A program made the translations under genes and the position numbers. A DNA stretch of 64,000 bases. It comes from Trogon surrucura. Taxonomy: Eukaryota > Chordata > Aves > Trogoniformes > Trogonidae. The stretch lies in contig CM036617.1 of assembly GCA_020746105.1 (NCBI GenBank), positions 146,463,578 to 146,527,577 of the forward strand, given 5' to 3'. This document shows, one piece after another, positions 10,063 through 21,872 of the stretch (its first letter is position 1; every line of letters begins with the position of its first letter). The notes beneath the pieces were generated by a model. The model did no database searches and was not told the DNA's origin. It saw nothing but the letters and a program-made list of their open reading frames with translations.

Positions 10063-13000
10063 CAGAGGAAGATGCTATAAAGATCAGACTGTAAAAAGAA
10101 ATTGAAAAATTAGAGAAACGCTAATAAAACAAAAAATTACGGGTATCACTGGAAATGCATAGAATGGGACTCTTTCAGGAAGAAATAAAAGTATGCCTGG
10201 CTATTGCCATTCTGGGAGAATTAGACACAGAAAGAAGAGAATGGAAAATAAGAGCAAAGCTCTAAAGCCATCTCTCCTCCCTTCTTTTCAGTGTCATTTC
10301 ATAAGTAGTTGGGGGAGAGGGAGAAGTGAGAGGAAGGGGGCCAGGAATCCTAGCAACCAAAATACTGCAGATGCAAACACCTCAGAAATGTGCAGCCGCT
10401 AGCAAAAAGTTTAAGAGGGGAGGTTCGCCACTTCCATCCCTGCACTAAATAGAGCAGCGTGCACTCACAACAGCATCCTGAGTCTCATTTCATCTACTTC
10501 CTAAAGTAGAAAGTAATTGTTTTCATGTTTGCAGTATTTTGATACACACCCTGTGCAATGTTGGGGAATTTAAAAAATAAAAAAAAACACAAAAAGATTA
10601 ACAAGGGGATATTACTTGGATGTAGTTAGTTAAAAGAAACAGCTGGAGCAGAGCATGAAAAGAGTGAAATGGCATTTTGTACCAGTCATTAGCATTTGGG
10701 CTCTTTTTTTATACTATCTCAGGCTTTCCTTTTCCTTTCGAAGCTCTGTGTGCTTTCTTCCACTTCCCTTTCTTCTGGGAACCTCTCCTTATTGTTTTCT
10801 TTGAAAACAAAATTCTTGACAGAAGTCTTATGGTAAATCCACTGAAGTCAATGGATTTTCTTTGGTGTAAGAGATCAAATTTCCTTTGCTCTTCATTGTC
10901 CTTGATCAATTTGCCCCATTTTTTTGCTGTCCACCCCACATACAACATTCTTCACTGGATTACTTCTCTGTTTTTCATTATTTCTCTTTGGTTTTTTTCC
11001 TTTTTTTTTTTTTTTTTTTTCCTCTTGCCACTTTCCAGTTAGTATCTCTGCTCATTATCACCAACACAACTGGCAGGCAGCTGTTGGTTCCTTCCACTCA
11101 CCAGCAGGAGGAACATTTTATGGCAGAACCAAAAACTGGCCAAACAACAAGCCCACAAATGAAATCATGACCATCATAAGCACCAGTGACAGTGAGGGTG
11201 CCTGTTATCCAAAGTGGTGGACTCAGAAGGAAAATGCTGAGCCGTAGCTCACCACTTCGTTGTGACTTGACACATCTGGCCCCTAAAATTTCTGCACCAG
11301 GGCCAGTATTTTACTAAAGGAGCAATAACATATCGTAGTCTGTAACTGTGTAGAAGAAGCTGAGCTGTGTGTACAGTAAAAACGGACCCTGCAATTGCTA
11401 CTTACTTGGAAAAGGTTTCCAACTGTACTCTATAAATGAAGTGAAGACAGCAGATTTACATGCAAATCATTCCGTTTCAGTGTGAACGTTGATTTACTGA
11501 GGCTAATAAGAGTTCAGCAGATTGCAACGAAGAATAATGGAAGAAATTTCTCCTGGAATGACAAAACTGAAATCTGCTCTAAGGCTTCCAAGTTCATGTA
11601 AGCAATGTTTGTCATATTGCTAAGCCCCTCACATAATCTTCCAATCTGAATCCTAGAATTCCTTCTAGAACCCAACCCTATTTCACTCTTAGCAATTCTT
11701 GTACATTCTCTAGTTGCATAAAAGTACAAAAAGCACAGCACTTCAGTCATTGCATACGTGTATCCACATATTTAATGCAAGTCACTTACCTAATGACAAA
11801 TTATTAAGAGTATGGTGTGGTAGTATTAGATTATCTTTGAAAGGATGATCCAAAGAAAAGGAAGAGTAGTCTTAGTTGAAATGGTCTACTGCCCTTCAGT
11901 CTATTGCAAACAAAAATTGATCAAAAACTAATTTTAGTAAGGTTGCATTCAAGAATAAAGTGATGGTACTGTTAGAAGCTGTCCTCCTTCTTTCCTGTTC
12001 TCTTTGCAAAATGGTCATCTACATGTCACTCGGTGAAGGTTAAAAAATCACTGCATTTTGTCTAAACCAACAGTGAAGTGTTACTCTTCCAGAAAAGAAA
12101 CTAAAATCTAACAGGACTAAGGAGAAAGGGGATGGACTGAAAATAGATGAAATCCAGGTGAGGATTTAGACTCAGCCACGCTTTTGTCTTGCGACGTGTT
12201 CATTGATAAAAGCCTCAGCTTTTCACTTTTTTGTATTTTGAATGGCTGAGAAAGAGAACTTGTAAATTAACTCTGGCACAATAGACATCTTGAAGGGACA
12301 ATGCCTTCCAAGTTGGTTAAGTTGCTGGGAAATGTGAAATACTTGCAGCTTTTATTTAAACCCTGGATTCAGCAAAACAATTTTGAGAAAACAAATGTCA
12401 AATTTTGTGTCCTTTTTTGATTTTAAGAATGCAGAAAATGAGAAAAAAGAAGTTCAGGGTACATACAGGGTCCGCAGAATTAGGGCTTTAAAAAGAAGGG
12501 CAGAAAAAGAATAATTCAGGGGGTTTTCTGATATTTCCCCAAAAGCGAATGTTTCCATCACCAACCTTCTATGTGAAAAAGTCTTCAAACTGTGATCTGC
12601 TAAAACACTCTAAGGGTACTAGCAGGATGGAGTTGCTCAAAAGCAAGCAATAGAAAGCATGCCAGTTTCATGTCTGGGGAAGCTGAGAAGAAAAAGGGGT
12701 GTGTGTGCTGACTTTGCCAGCACAGTCAGATGCTGCAAGGGGAACTGGAGCTCTGACACCAGGGAAACGCTCCCTGCTCCTGTGACTCACCTGTGGAGGA
12801 AGAAATGTATTTTTCAAACATTTTTCTTGGCTCACTGACCATGAATTTCCTCAAAATATATATCAAAAAGCAAGACAAAACTGTGCTAACATGATTTTCT
12901 TGGTTACAAGTATGGATTTTGTCCACACCATGCACAAACCTTATTCAATTGCTTGTGTGCCCATAATCAAGTCCCAGCATTGTTTCTAAAGCACTGACAG

Positions 13001-14048
13001 TCTTCATCATGTAAAGCAAATCTTTGAAGTTGTAGTGTCATTGATAGATGTTTATGTACATGGTAATAATGTGCATGATGAGCACAATTACTGCTTGGAT
13101 ACACTGTTTGCATTTTTCGGTGCTATGTGTAGGATTTACAGAGCTCAGACTATCTCATGAATAGCCAAAGTCCAAATAAACTTTGGTTTCTCTGTTCCTG
13201 AAGAAGAAGCTTTGACAATAGGAGAAACAATTGCTTAGAAACAGTATACACTTTCAAAAAGATGTGCTGACCTATGAAATAATATATTTTTTAAAGTTTA
13301 CACTGTTTTTACAATGCTTTTGATATTTTATGCAAGCTGTCATCTAATGGAAATAATGACCTCAGGGACATGTGTTTATCTTGGTTTTAGCCCACTTAAA
13401 ATACATTTAGCCTTTAGCTTTTCCTTAGGCCAAAACCACATCAAATGGGCCAAAGTTGGAATAAACACACACATACACTCCTGAGGTCATTATCACTTCA
13501 TTGTAGTTTTGCAGAAGAAAAGGAAAACAAACTCTGTCTCCTTGCATTACTTTGGAGATTCAGCATGCCCAAGTGATGGTGTATACACCATTTTATAAAT
13601 GTTTTGGTTTTAGGGATGTGCTTTGCTTCTCTTTTTGCCCCTGCCACGTATTAATTGTAAACTCTTTTCTGTTAATGCTTTAAATTAATCTTTAAAACAC
13701 TGAAAAGCTGGAATTGCAGAAATTAGAGCTACAGTTACCAGAGTACAGTACTAGCAACTGGCATTCCCCAGAAGCAGAGATTCACAGATGGGAACGTTTT
13801 AAGAGAAACAAGCAGAGCTAACATGGAGAATCTGCTCCTTTTATGAACTGAGTCCTGGAATATTGGATTAGTAGGTCATAGACAGGGATTTTGTTTGTGG
13901 AACAGTAAATAAACTCTGCACCCCAATGCTACGGGGAGTTTACTGACCAGTGCAATATATAGTCCATTGCTATTCCTACTACTCTCCAAACAGTGGTAGT
14001 GGCAAACAAACTCAGTCAGCTCACTGTGTGGAAAAGATTACTTCTTTC
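10063..14048. other. Unique DNA with poly-T tract, no gene seen
   Basis: A 20-T run occupies 11001-11020. It is followed by an open frame ending at 11247 on the plus strand, whose later part contains the residues HQHNWQAAVGSFHSPAGG. I recognise no domain, and the poly-T in the same frame supplies much of its length. A CCACTGAAGTCAATGGATTT segment at about 10839-10858 resembles an old amniote repeat also hinted at 21747-21768. Nothing else is supportable. Confidence 0.5.
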
Positions 14049-14068
14049 TTTTTTTTTTTTTTTTTTTA
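14049..14068. repeat. Poly-T run (20 T)
   Basis: This is a homopolymer that ends in AG. It superficially mimics a splice acceptor, but no exon-like sequence follows. Confidence 0.9.
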
Positions 14069-14189
14069 GCCTTATTTTTAACATGAACTCGTTTTAAGTT
14101 ACATGCTTCAGACAGAAATCTTTTTTTTCTACTCCTTCTTACCTAAAGGTTAGGAAGCAAGCTAAAGCTTCTGAAGAGATGAGTAAAAT

Positions 14190-14279
14190 TTTCTTATCAC
14201 TTGTATCCTATTTTTAATGTGGATAGCTTTCTTCTGTCGTGTTCTGACGTAGTGGCTGTGGACTACAAGTGATAAGAAA
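14190..14279. repeat. 16-bp perfect inverted repeat flanking 58 bp
   Basis: The left arm TTTCTTATCACTTGTA (14190-14205) is the exact reverse complement of the right arm TACAAGTGATAAGAAA (14264-14279). The 58-bp interior is not obviously self-complementary and has no open frame of note. The ends could be terminal inverted repeats of a tiny non-autonomous DNA transposon, or the arms of a cruciform or chance inversion. I see no clear TA or 8-bp target-site duplication at the outer edges. Confidence 0.85.
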
Positions 14280-15000
14280 GCATGCAACTTAAAAACAAAG
14301 CCCAAAATATTCGTTCTGTTGAAACCAGTGACAGTTTTTAAAATGTATTTAATATAGCGAGGACATTGCCCTAAATGGTATTTGGACTCTGTGCTGTAAA
14401 AGAGAAGTTGTTTGTGCAAAGCCATCGGGCACAATCTGACCTACCATGGACTTCGACACGAACAAATTTCGGAAGTGCTGGGCTTGAGCACACACTTTGG
14501 GCTAATCACGTGTTTAAGTGATTTCCTGTTTTGGAGGTTGAAAGGTGGAAATAACATGGTTTGAATTTCGAGATGAGAAGGTGATCCTGGCAGTGTGCTT
14601 CGAATGGAAAGGACGAACCAGAGTCACTGCGAGGTTGCACCTGCTCTAATCCCAGCGATTTTGGCAAAACACACTCTAGTAGCAGATATGCCAGTTGGTT
14701 TCTCTTGCTGGTAACTAGTTAACATAAGAGAAGGCTACATGCAGAGGGGCACGGATTTACTAATAGAGATGCCTAAACCAAACATCCGTCCTCATCCATA
14801 CATGCAGAAATATTTGTTCTTTCTCATTGCCCTCGAGAGATGATGGCAAGTGCAAGCACTCTGGGCCTGAATCCCTCTTCCTGGATGTTTTAGACTATCA
14901 GGCTGTTTCCATTTAGATTTGAAAAACATCATACCCTGGCACAGAGTTTAGCAAACAACAGGATCAGCCCAACATCCTTTCCTGCTCTCACCTGCTCAGG
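14280..15000. other. Unique DNA, no gene seen
   Basis: There is no repeat or gene I can support in this interval. Confidence 0.5.
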
Positions 15001-15470
15001 TCACAAGTGTGCAAGGGGAAGAAGAAACAAGCAAGCTTGTGAGTGGAAACAAATAAAAGTGTGTAGGTGGAAACCTCCTACCATTTCTTTCCCCCAAAAG
15101 TCACAGAATTGAAGAATTGCAGGCCTGGCTGTTCCACTCAGTGCCCACATAGGGCAGATCCTTCTCCTCTGGGCATCCCCTGCTTCCCACCACATTCCCC
15201 AAGCCCCAGCTCACCGCCTGCACACCCGAGGCTGGTCTCCATCTCTTTGCTTTCTACCCGTTGCTTGACCATGGCTTTCGATCTCCCCCTCCTTCCCTCC
15301 TCAGGGCCACTTGTGTCAGGTTTGCAGGGGAGAAGAAGAGGGTGGTGGCCAGGCAGGAGAAGGGGACAAGTCCTCCTGGAGGGCAGGAGGAGAGAGAGAC
15401 CATTGGGTGCAGGCACAGCTGGGGAGGGGAATCAAGGACTCGGCCTGCGGAGCTGCTTGGAGCTGTGGGA
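15001..15470. other. Moderately GC-rich, strand-skewed patch
   Basis: This segment is visibly richer in G and C than its surroundings. It switches from a pyrimidine-rich half (about 15150-15310) to a G-rich half (about 15320-15480). CpG is not especially frequent, so it is not a convincing CpG island. Long open frames on both strands (up to 161 codons at 15067-15552) follow from the low stop-codon frequency in such composition and show no domain. Confidence 0.5.
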
Positions 15471-18400
15471 GGCTTTGAAAATGTCTTTACACTTTGGACT
15501 CATTTTCATTTCCAAAATTCAGTGTTTCTGGCAGCACTTATTTTTAGTTTGAAGTTCTATTTAACAGTTTTCGAGACTGGGCAGTGTAGTAATTTAGCAA
15601 CCCTTATGTGAAGGAGAGAAGGCTGCAGCTTCCGCACCACTTTTAATATTTGTTTACCATTTCAATTTTGTAGCAGGCCGACTTTTAAACGTTCTGTTTG
15701 CTGTCATTTTGACACCTTCCCTTTATTGGCTTATTTTTAACCTGTGAAAGCGTAATACTTAGTGCTTGAAATTTAGAATTTGGGGATCAGAGTTGTATTT
15801 TCTTTGAGAATGGGGTTGAACATACCTGAAACATGGATAAAAACAACTGGGCTGGTGATAACTGGAGAATGTACCTTCCAGAGAGATGATTTTTCAGTAT
15901 TTTCTAAATTCTAGCTTAAATATAGTTAAAGAAAAACTTTTCCTCTAGCACCTTAAGTTTCTCTAGTCTAAAAGAGAAAGGTAAGTAAAAATTATGTTAT
16001 TCTGTAACAACTAAAGGCTGTCGAAACCCACGAATAAGTAGATATAATTTTTCAAATGCCAGGGTAGTTTCGATTCTGGTTGTTACAGATTGGAAAATGA
16101 GTGAAAGTTTGAAATGTTGTATTAATCTGAGCCATGTGGCATGGTTCCTCCAAGAGTTTTGTCTTAAAATAATTTATTTGGATTTGAGAATTCCTATTTC
16201 TTGTCTCAACCCTAATAGATTATTTATGCAGAACCACGTAATACTTTGGCAACAAAATCACAAAACCACGTATCAATAAAGTCCTGAGTCTCAGTCCAAA
16301 TAGTTGAAAGCATTTACAACCTGTAGAGCTTGGCATAGTTTTGTTTTCGGTTACAAAATTCCAAGTGAGGCGAGGTAACCTTCAGAAGTGGAAAATTAGT
16401 TTTCTTCATGATTTTTTAAAAATTGAAAGTAAAATTCAGAAGTGTGAAACTCACTAAGAAACTCATGTGGAAGAAAATATTTACTTCCCTGGAATGGTCT
16501 GAAAGCAGAATTATGCAAAAGTGTGTTTGCGAAAAGCTAATGGTAGGGTCTTTAAAGGCTACCAGATATATTTCCCTACAGGTAGTGAAAAACCCAGAAG
16601 ACCATCTCTTTTATTATTTGTTTCACTTTTTCTCATGACATACGTTTTCATGTGGAAATCATTACTGTGTTCTCACTTTTCTTTGATTTTAATGCTTTAT
16701 AACAGCTCACCTACGGGCCACCTCTGCCTTCTCTCAAAGAGCAAATGTCCCTTATGCGCAAGCATTGTCATAACCTACATCTACCATATATGAATGAATG
16801 AGTGTAAGTAAGCACAGTAGCGGATTGTGATAACCCCTAATAGGCTAGATCAGTGCACACCAATTATCTCGCATACAGTACTAAAACATTACTGAAAAAT
16901 TTTTAGGTACAAAACCTGGTTTCATATCTTGCATCCAAAGTTAGTCAGAATGACATGTCTGTAGTGTGTAACTGAAAACATAATTTCCTCTTCTTCCCAG
17001 AGAAATTCTCTCCTGGTGCACAAAAAGGAATGATCCTCTGTTAAGGGAAGATAGATGTTATTATAATGTTTACGAATTTATGAAAATCAATTTTTATTGC
17101 TATATGGTGTTCTACAAGGCAGTCCACATCTTTAACACCAGCTGGCACCTTTAATCTTCTTTAGGGATATGTCGTCATAGATTCACTCTGGGATTTAGCT
17201 GCATGGCCAATATAGAGTCAATAGGATCTGTATAGTTAGATCAGCTTGCTGGTTTGAAAATTTACCCTGTTGTGTTTTAAACTATGCTGTCTTATTACAC
17301 ACAAATGAAGAGGATTTTTCTGATACCTTGTTGAGATAGCAGATATGGGGGTTTGTGTGTTTTTGGTTTTCCTGCATCTTCTTTTGATTAGCTGCCTATT
17401 TCTTGCTAAGCAATAACAGGAAAAGATTTCTTCAGGGTCTGTTTTTTCTTTCAGCTCCAGTCTTCTCTGTGAAAGTACAAGAGGGAGAATTTTAAAGATC
17501 TGTCCTGTGAAACTGTTATCTCTTTGATTAACATTTGAAATTCTGCTGCTTGTTTTATCAAATTAATGTAACTTTGAAGAAAGGGAAAAGGCAATACTGA
17601 TTTGTAATAATAGATCTTAATTAGGATGAGTGTTTGTGTCTCAGGAGTCTGTCCCGTGCGCATTTGCAGATCTCTCATCCTCTCAGTGTCAGAACACTAA
17701 TTACCACCCTCACAGATCAGCTTGTATTTTGAAGATATCACAAAATACATCACAAAAGATTCTTCTTTTTAATTGCATCCTTACACCCCTTGCTATGTGG
17801 TTTCTTTCGCCACCAATATTCCTCCACTGCTGTTTCTGTGGTTTTACTTCCTTTGTTATAGGTGGGCCTGTCAGGATACCTTTGGAAGAGGATCTGTGTT
17901 TAAACCTCTCTCTGTTCTCCCCAGCTTCTAGCGAAATTTAAATTGTTGGATTCCATGTGCAACACCTGCCACGTACGAGGCATGAAATCAGTATAATCCA
18001 GTCTTGGCAGCAACAAGGGCTGTCTTGGGGCATGGGACTCACTGCAGGTTACCGCTGAGGTCCTCAGATGTGGCTGCTCCCTGCCTCCCATAGCAGCAGC
18101 CTGCACAGACAGCCCTCATACAGGCAGCAAATGCCAAAATCCTGGTCCCTTTGTTGCCGTGGTGTCAGTGCAGCAGGAGGGGGGTAGGAAAAGAGGGTCT
18201 GGTAATTTCTAACAAGAGAACAGGGATGAACCAATAAATCATCACAGATCCCAGGGGTTCTGCCCAAGGTCAGATGGACCGGGGTTTAACAGAGTGTTTT
18301 TTTCCACTCTGTCGTGCAGGCATAGCTTTTGGAAGAACAAAACATGGGTTTCGGTTGCTCTAGGCCTTAGTAGATATTTTGCATCCTGAATAAATGGTCT

Positions 18401-21400
18401 GTTGACCACTGTTGTTGACAATAAATTATCTGTTGGTGTCCCTTACTTCTTCTCCCTTTCCCATTCAGTGGCAGGCTCGGTACCATGGTGCACTCTGAGA
18501 CCTTTCACTGATAACTTCCAAAATTTACTGTTAATAGCTTTTGGTGGAGCTCCTAGTGAAAAAAAGAGTCTGGCTGAACGGGGAGCTGGAATTAAACTAA
18601 TCCCTTCATGTGCTAAAGCAGAAGCACCTCGAAAATCATGTTCAAGTCTGAATAAATGGTATCAACTCGACTTCGCTGTCAGCTTGACTTTGCTGCCTCA
18701 CACTCACACCACTCTGCTGCTTTCTCAGCAACATCCACAGTCACAGCTCAACTTATTGTGCCCATCAGAACAGGCTCTCTCTGAGCAGGCAGGGATGGAG
18801 CACGAAGATCTACTTCTGCTCATGTGGAGCCATTCAGTATTGGACCATCATGTATGGTTAGTTGGCTTCAGAGAGAAGCAGGCAAGTCTTGATTTCTTGA
18901 GACATTTCTAGCTCTGCATATAGATTTAGTACCCTGTAAAGTCCATCAACTGGCACTACAGTGCCTGCATTTTTTTGGTTTTTTTTTTATTCCTTCTGCA
19001 TCTTGGATTCATTGACAGTGAGACTCATTAGAAGGAGGGGCTTCTTATGTAACAAAATTCACCTGAGGTCCAAAGCTGAAATGATAAGGGATGAGGTCTG
19101 AGATATCATTAATTTCAGGGTCAGATGAGATGAATTGAGATAAAGTCCCATACTTCTCTTAGCGAGAGTTCCAGTAGACCTGGAAGGATAAGCCTACCCT
19201 AAGCTACATTTATTTTCAGCAGCACAGGATAGCAAATTAGTGATTCTGGATGAACTTTTAATTTCTTTTCAAAGGCAAATGAGAATATCTGAAAGAAGTG
19301 ATAGTATTTGCTTTGTTGGATCCTTGTCTGGAGTGTTACGATCAGCAGAACTTGATGGTAACGAGGAGTGCACTACCTACACCACAGCACAGGATCCTGA
19401 ACTTCTTAACAGGGTGAAATGACAGGGAGGTGGCTGCGTTCACCAACTGTCATTTGCCAAAGGCTAAAGCACCCAGATTCCACATCCCTGAACTCGTTTC
19501 CTGGTTAGAAACCCTTAAACTATGGCTGAATGTCAGAAAATACCTAACATCCATTTTGCGAAACTCAGCCAACTTTTAGAAGCCTTAAACTGGGCCTGAC
19601 AAAACCTAAGAAATGTTGTTGAGATATTAGCAACTAGAAAAAACTTGAGTGCAGATGTTTTTGTTGTTGTTGTTTTACTTTCAACAGTTACATAGACCAA
19701 AGATATACATACTTGAAAAATCTTGGATCTTATTATCTATCTACTTTATAGGAAATTAGGAACTCTACGTTTAAGAGAAATAAAACAGATTTTTAAAATG
19801 TAGAATTTAATGATAAATTTTAGATATATGTATTTATAAGTGTCTCCAGGAATGTAATTATAGTGGTTAAGCTTTCAGCGTCTTTTGTTGGAGGTTATTT
19901 TACCTTTTAAAGCTGATGGCAAAATATGGTATAATTTCAATATCTAAAAAATTGGAAGGATTTTAATTGCAAACTTTTTAATGAAAAAGCTCTTTTTTTT
20001 TTTTTTCTGCTGGAAGAATCATGCCAAAGTTATCTATTTTTTATACACACAAACAAACAAGAAAAGAGCTGGTGGCCCTTTCCTGGATAATCAGCTTCAG
20101 AGAGGAAGGTGATGGCCGTGAGGTGTATGATACGATGCTGTATGTGCCTCGCTGATCAATCCTCTGCAGCAGCCCTAGCAGTTTGCAACTATCTACCAAG
20201 CATCCCAAAAGGAAGAACCTGAAAATATATTAGAAAAGAGATTCAGAAAAGAAAGTGCTGATAAGCTTTGTTACTTAAGACAGGCAAAGGTCTTTATTTC
20301 ATTGTGCACATGTATCACCTAACTAACCCAAATACACAGTTTACAAAATCTCTTCGCAGTTTCCTTTCCACAGGGTTTTTCACTGAATATATTTTTCAGA
20401 TCCAGGGACCATCTAATGCCCCTGAAATCAGCAGAACTACCATGGGCTTTGCTAAGCATTTGTCTTGCCCATAGTAAAGTCCCTAGAAAAAATGTTCATC
20501 TGTCTTCCTTTAACATACATTTTACTTTTCTCTGGTATAGTCATCTAATATTCACAAAGCTTCTCATGTGCTTCACTGGGAGTTGCATTTCATTATCTAG
20601 AGGCGAAGTTTGGTTCTTAATTACTGCACCATTTACCTGCCATGGTAATCTAGTAACCCAGAACAGGACCAGTTCTGTATATTTAATTCCTCGTGTGGAA
20701 AATCGTGTTGGGGGAGATCATTTTTCAATGCAGAAAAAGTAAAATATGATGGTTTTCTTAGGTTATTTCTAACAGTCTGGTAAAAGTGCTTAAGAAGTGG
20801 GTTACAAAGTTTTAATTTACGTATTACATACTACAAATCCTTCATTTGCTTTGGTTTTCTGAGAATCTACGTTTTCTGTGCTTTTAATGATATCATGGAA
20901 CTGCCATGACAGATGCCTTTTGATACATACCGAGTTTTCCTTTCTGTCTAGGTCAACACAGTTATTGGAGTATCTCTTTCTTAACAGGAATTCTTGGATT
21001 TTTGGATCCAACATTTTGGGGATTTTTTTCATGGTCCTTTGGTTAACGGGGAATCAGGACTCATATGGTTTTGGTGTCATGTGGTGACAAAGGTCTCAGC
21101 CATCCTACCCCTTCTCCAGGAAGAAAACAACACATTAACTATTTAAGTGCTGGCAGCCCTTAAGGGCTTGCTGTTTCCAGTTCCTTTCTCATAGCCTGCT
21201 AAAAAGATAGAAGAGTAGGGAAGAAAATTGTCCATCCAGCTGAATTAGGAACACTGAAAAGTCAGAACGAGCCAGGTAAAGTGCTATATTCACAGAAAGA
21301 GAGAAGGATTTAAGAACCTTGTTTTAAGGGAAAAGATTCTAAGAATGAATGGAAATAGCATAAGATTTCAATCTTGAGATAAGGTTGTAAGAAAAGATTT

Positions 21401-21801
21401 TAAAAATGGATAAAATGTCACAGGCAAAGAACAACAATAAGAATGTCTGATCTGCATTTTGAGATTGGAACAGCATCATCAATTTGTCTTGGTTGGCAGA
21501 ATTTCATGTATTAACTTGCTCAGCTTTTTCATTTGAACTGGTAACTAGAAAGTGGCAGTGACCACATTGCTTTTCTTCACAAATACATAATTTCTTCCTC
21601 TGTATATGCTGCATTATGACAAATGTGTAGTTACTCATGTGTGGTTCAGGTTTCCACATGTGACTTGCAAGTGGATGCATTTCAAATCTATGAAGCAATT
21701 ACAGTAGCTTACCTGAAGTCTGCATTTGGTACACAGAAGAATTATTCCATAGACTTCAGTGGACTCTGTATAATTTTCGAAGTACTAATGAGGGCCATGG
21801 A
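15471..21801. other. Unique AT-rich DNA, no gene seen
   Basis: The longest open frame of the whole window lies here (18402-18911, plus strand, 169 codons). It has no recognisable domain, an ordinary hydrophobic and serine-rich composition and no splice or promoter support, so I do not call it a gene. Homopolymers occur at about 18971-18989 and 19993-20006 (T runs). A short GTT repeat lies at about 19661-19675. A segment at 21747-21768 (CCATAGACTTCAGTGGACTC) may be a scrap of an old amniote repeat. Confidence 0.5.
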
Positions 21802-21872
21802 AATATATACATATAGACAAACACATAAGCATATATATGCACATATGTTATATATATATAGAGAGAGAGAGG
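21802..21872. repeat. AT-rich microsatellite running into GA repeat
   Basis: Imperfect TA/CATA alternation (21802-21860) is followed by about six GA units (21860-21871). The junction of two dinucleotide types suggests slippage from a mixed seed. Confidence 0.85.

Noticed and set aside
14041..14070. Poly-T ending in AG as a splice acceptor
   Set aside because: The following sequence has stops in all frames within a short distance and no donor at exon-like spacing.
15067..15552. 161-codon open frame overlapping others on both strands
   Set aside because: It sits in a GC-richer, strand-skewed patch where stop codons are rare. Several frames are open at once, which points to composition.
18235..18300. 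Minus-strand MIR (CTGCCCAAGGTCAGATGG)
   Set aside because: Only one short block matches. The flanking MIR segments are absent at the required spacing.
18402..18911. 169-codon open frame, the longest in the window
   Set aside because: No domain, no splice or promoter support. A single frame of this length is expected about once by chance in 64 kb searched in six frames at this composition.
21802..21872. Tandem AT/GA words considered as a structured array
   Set aside because: Units are dinucleotide and imperfect with no spacers, so it is a microsatellite. No CRISPR-like array exists anywhere in the window.
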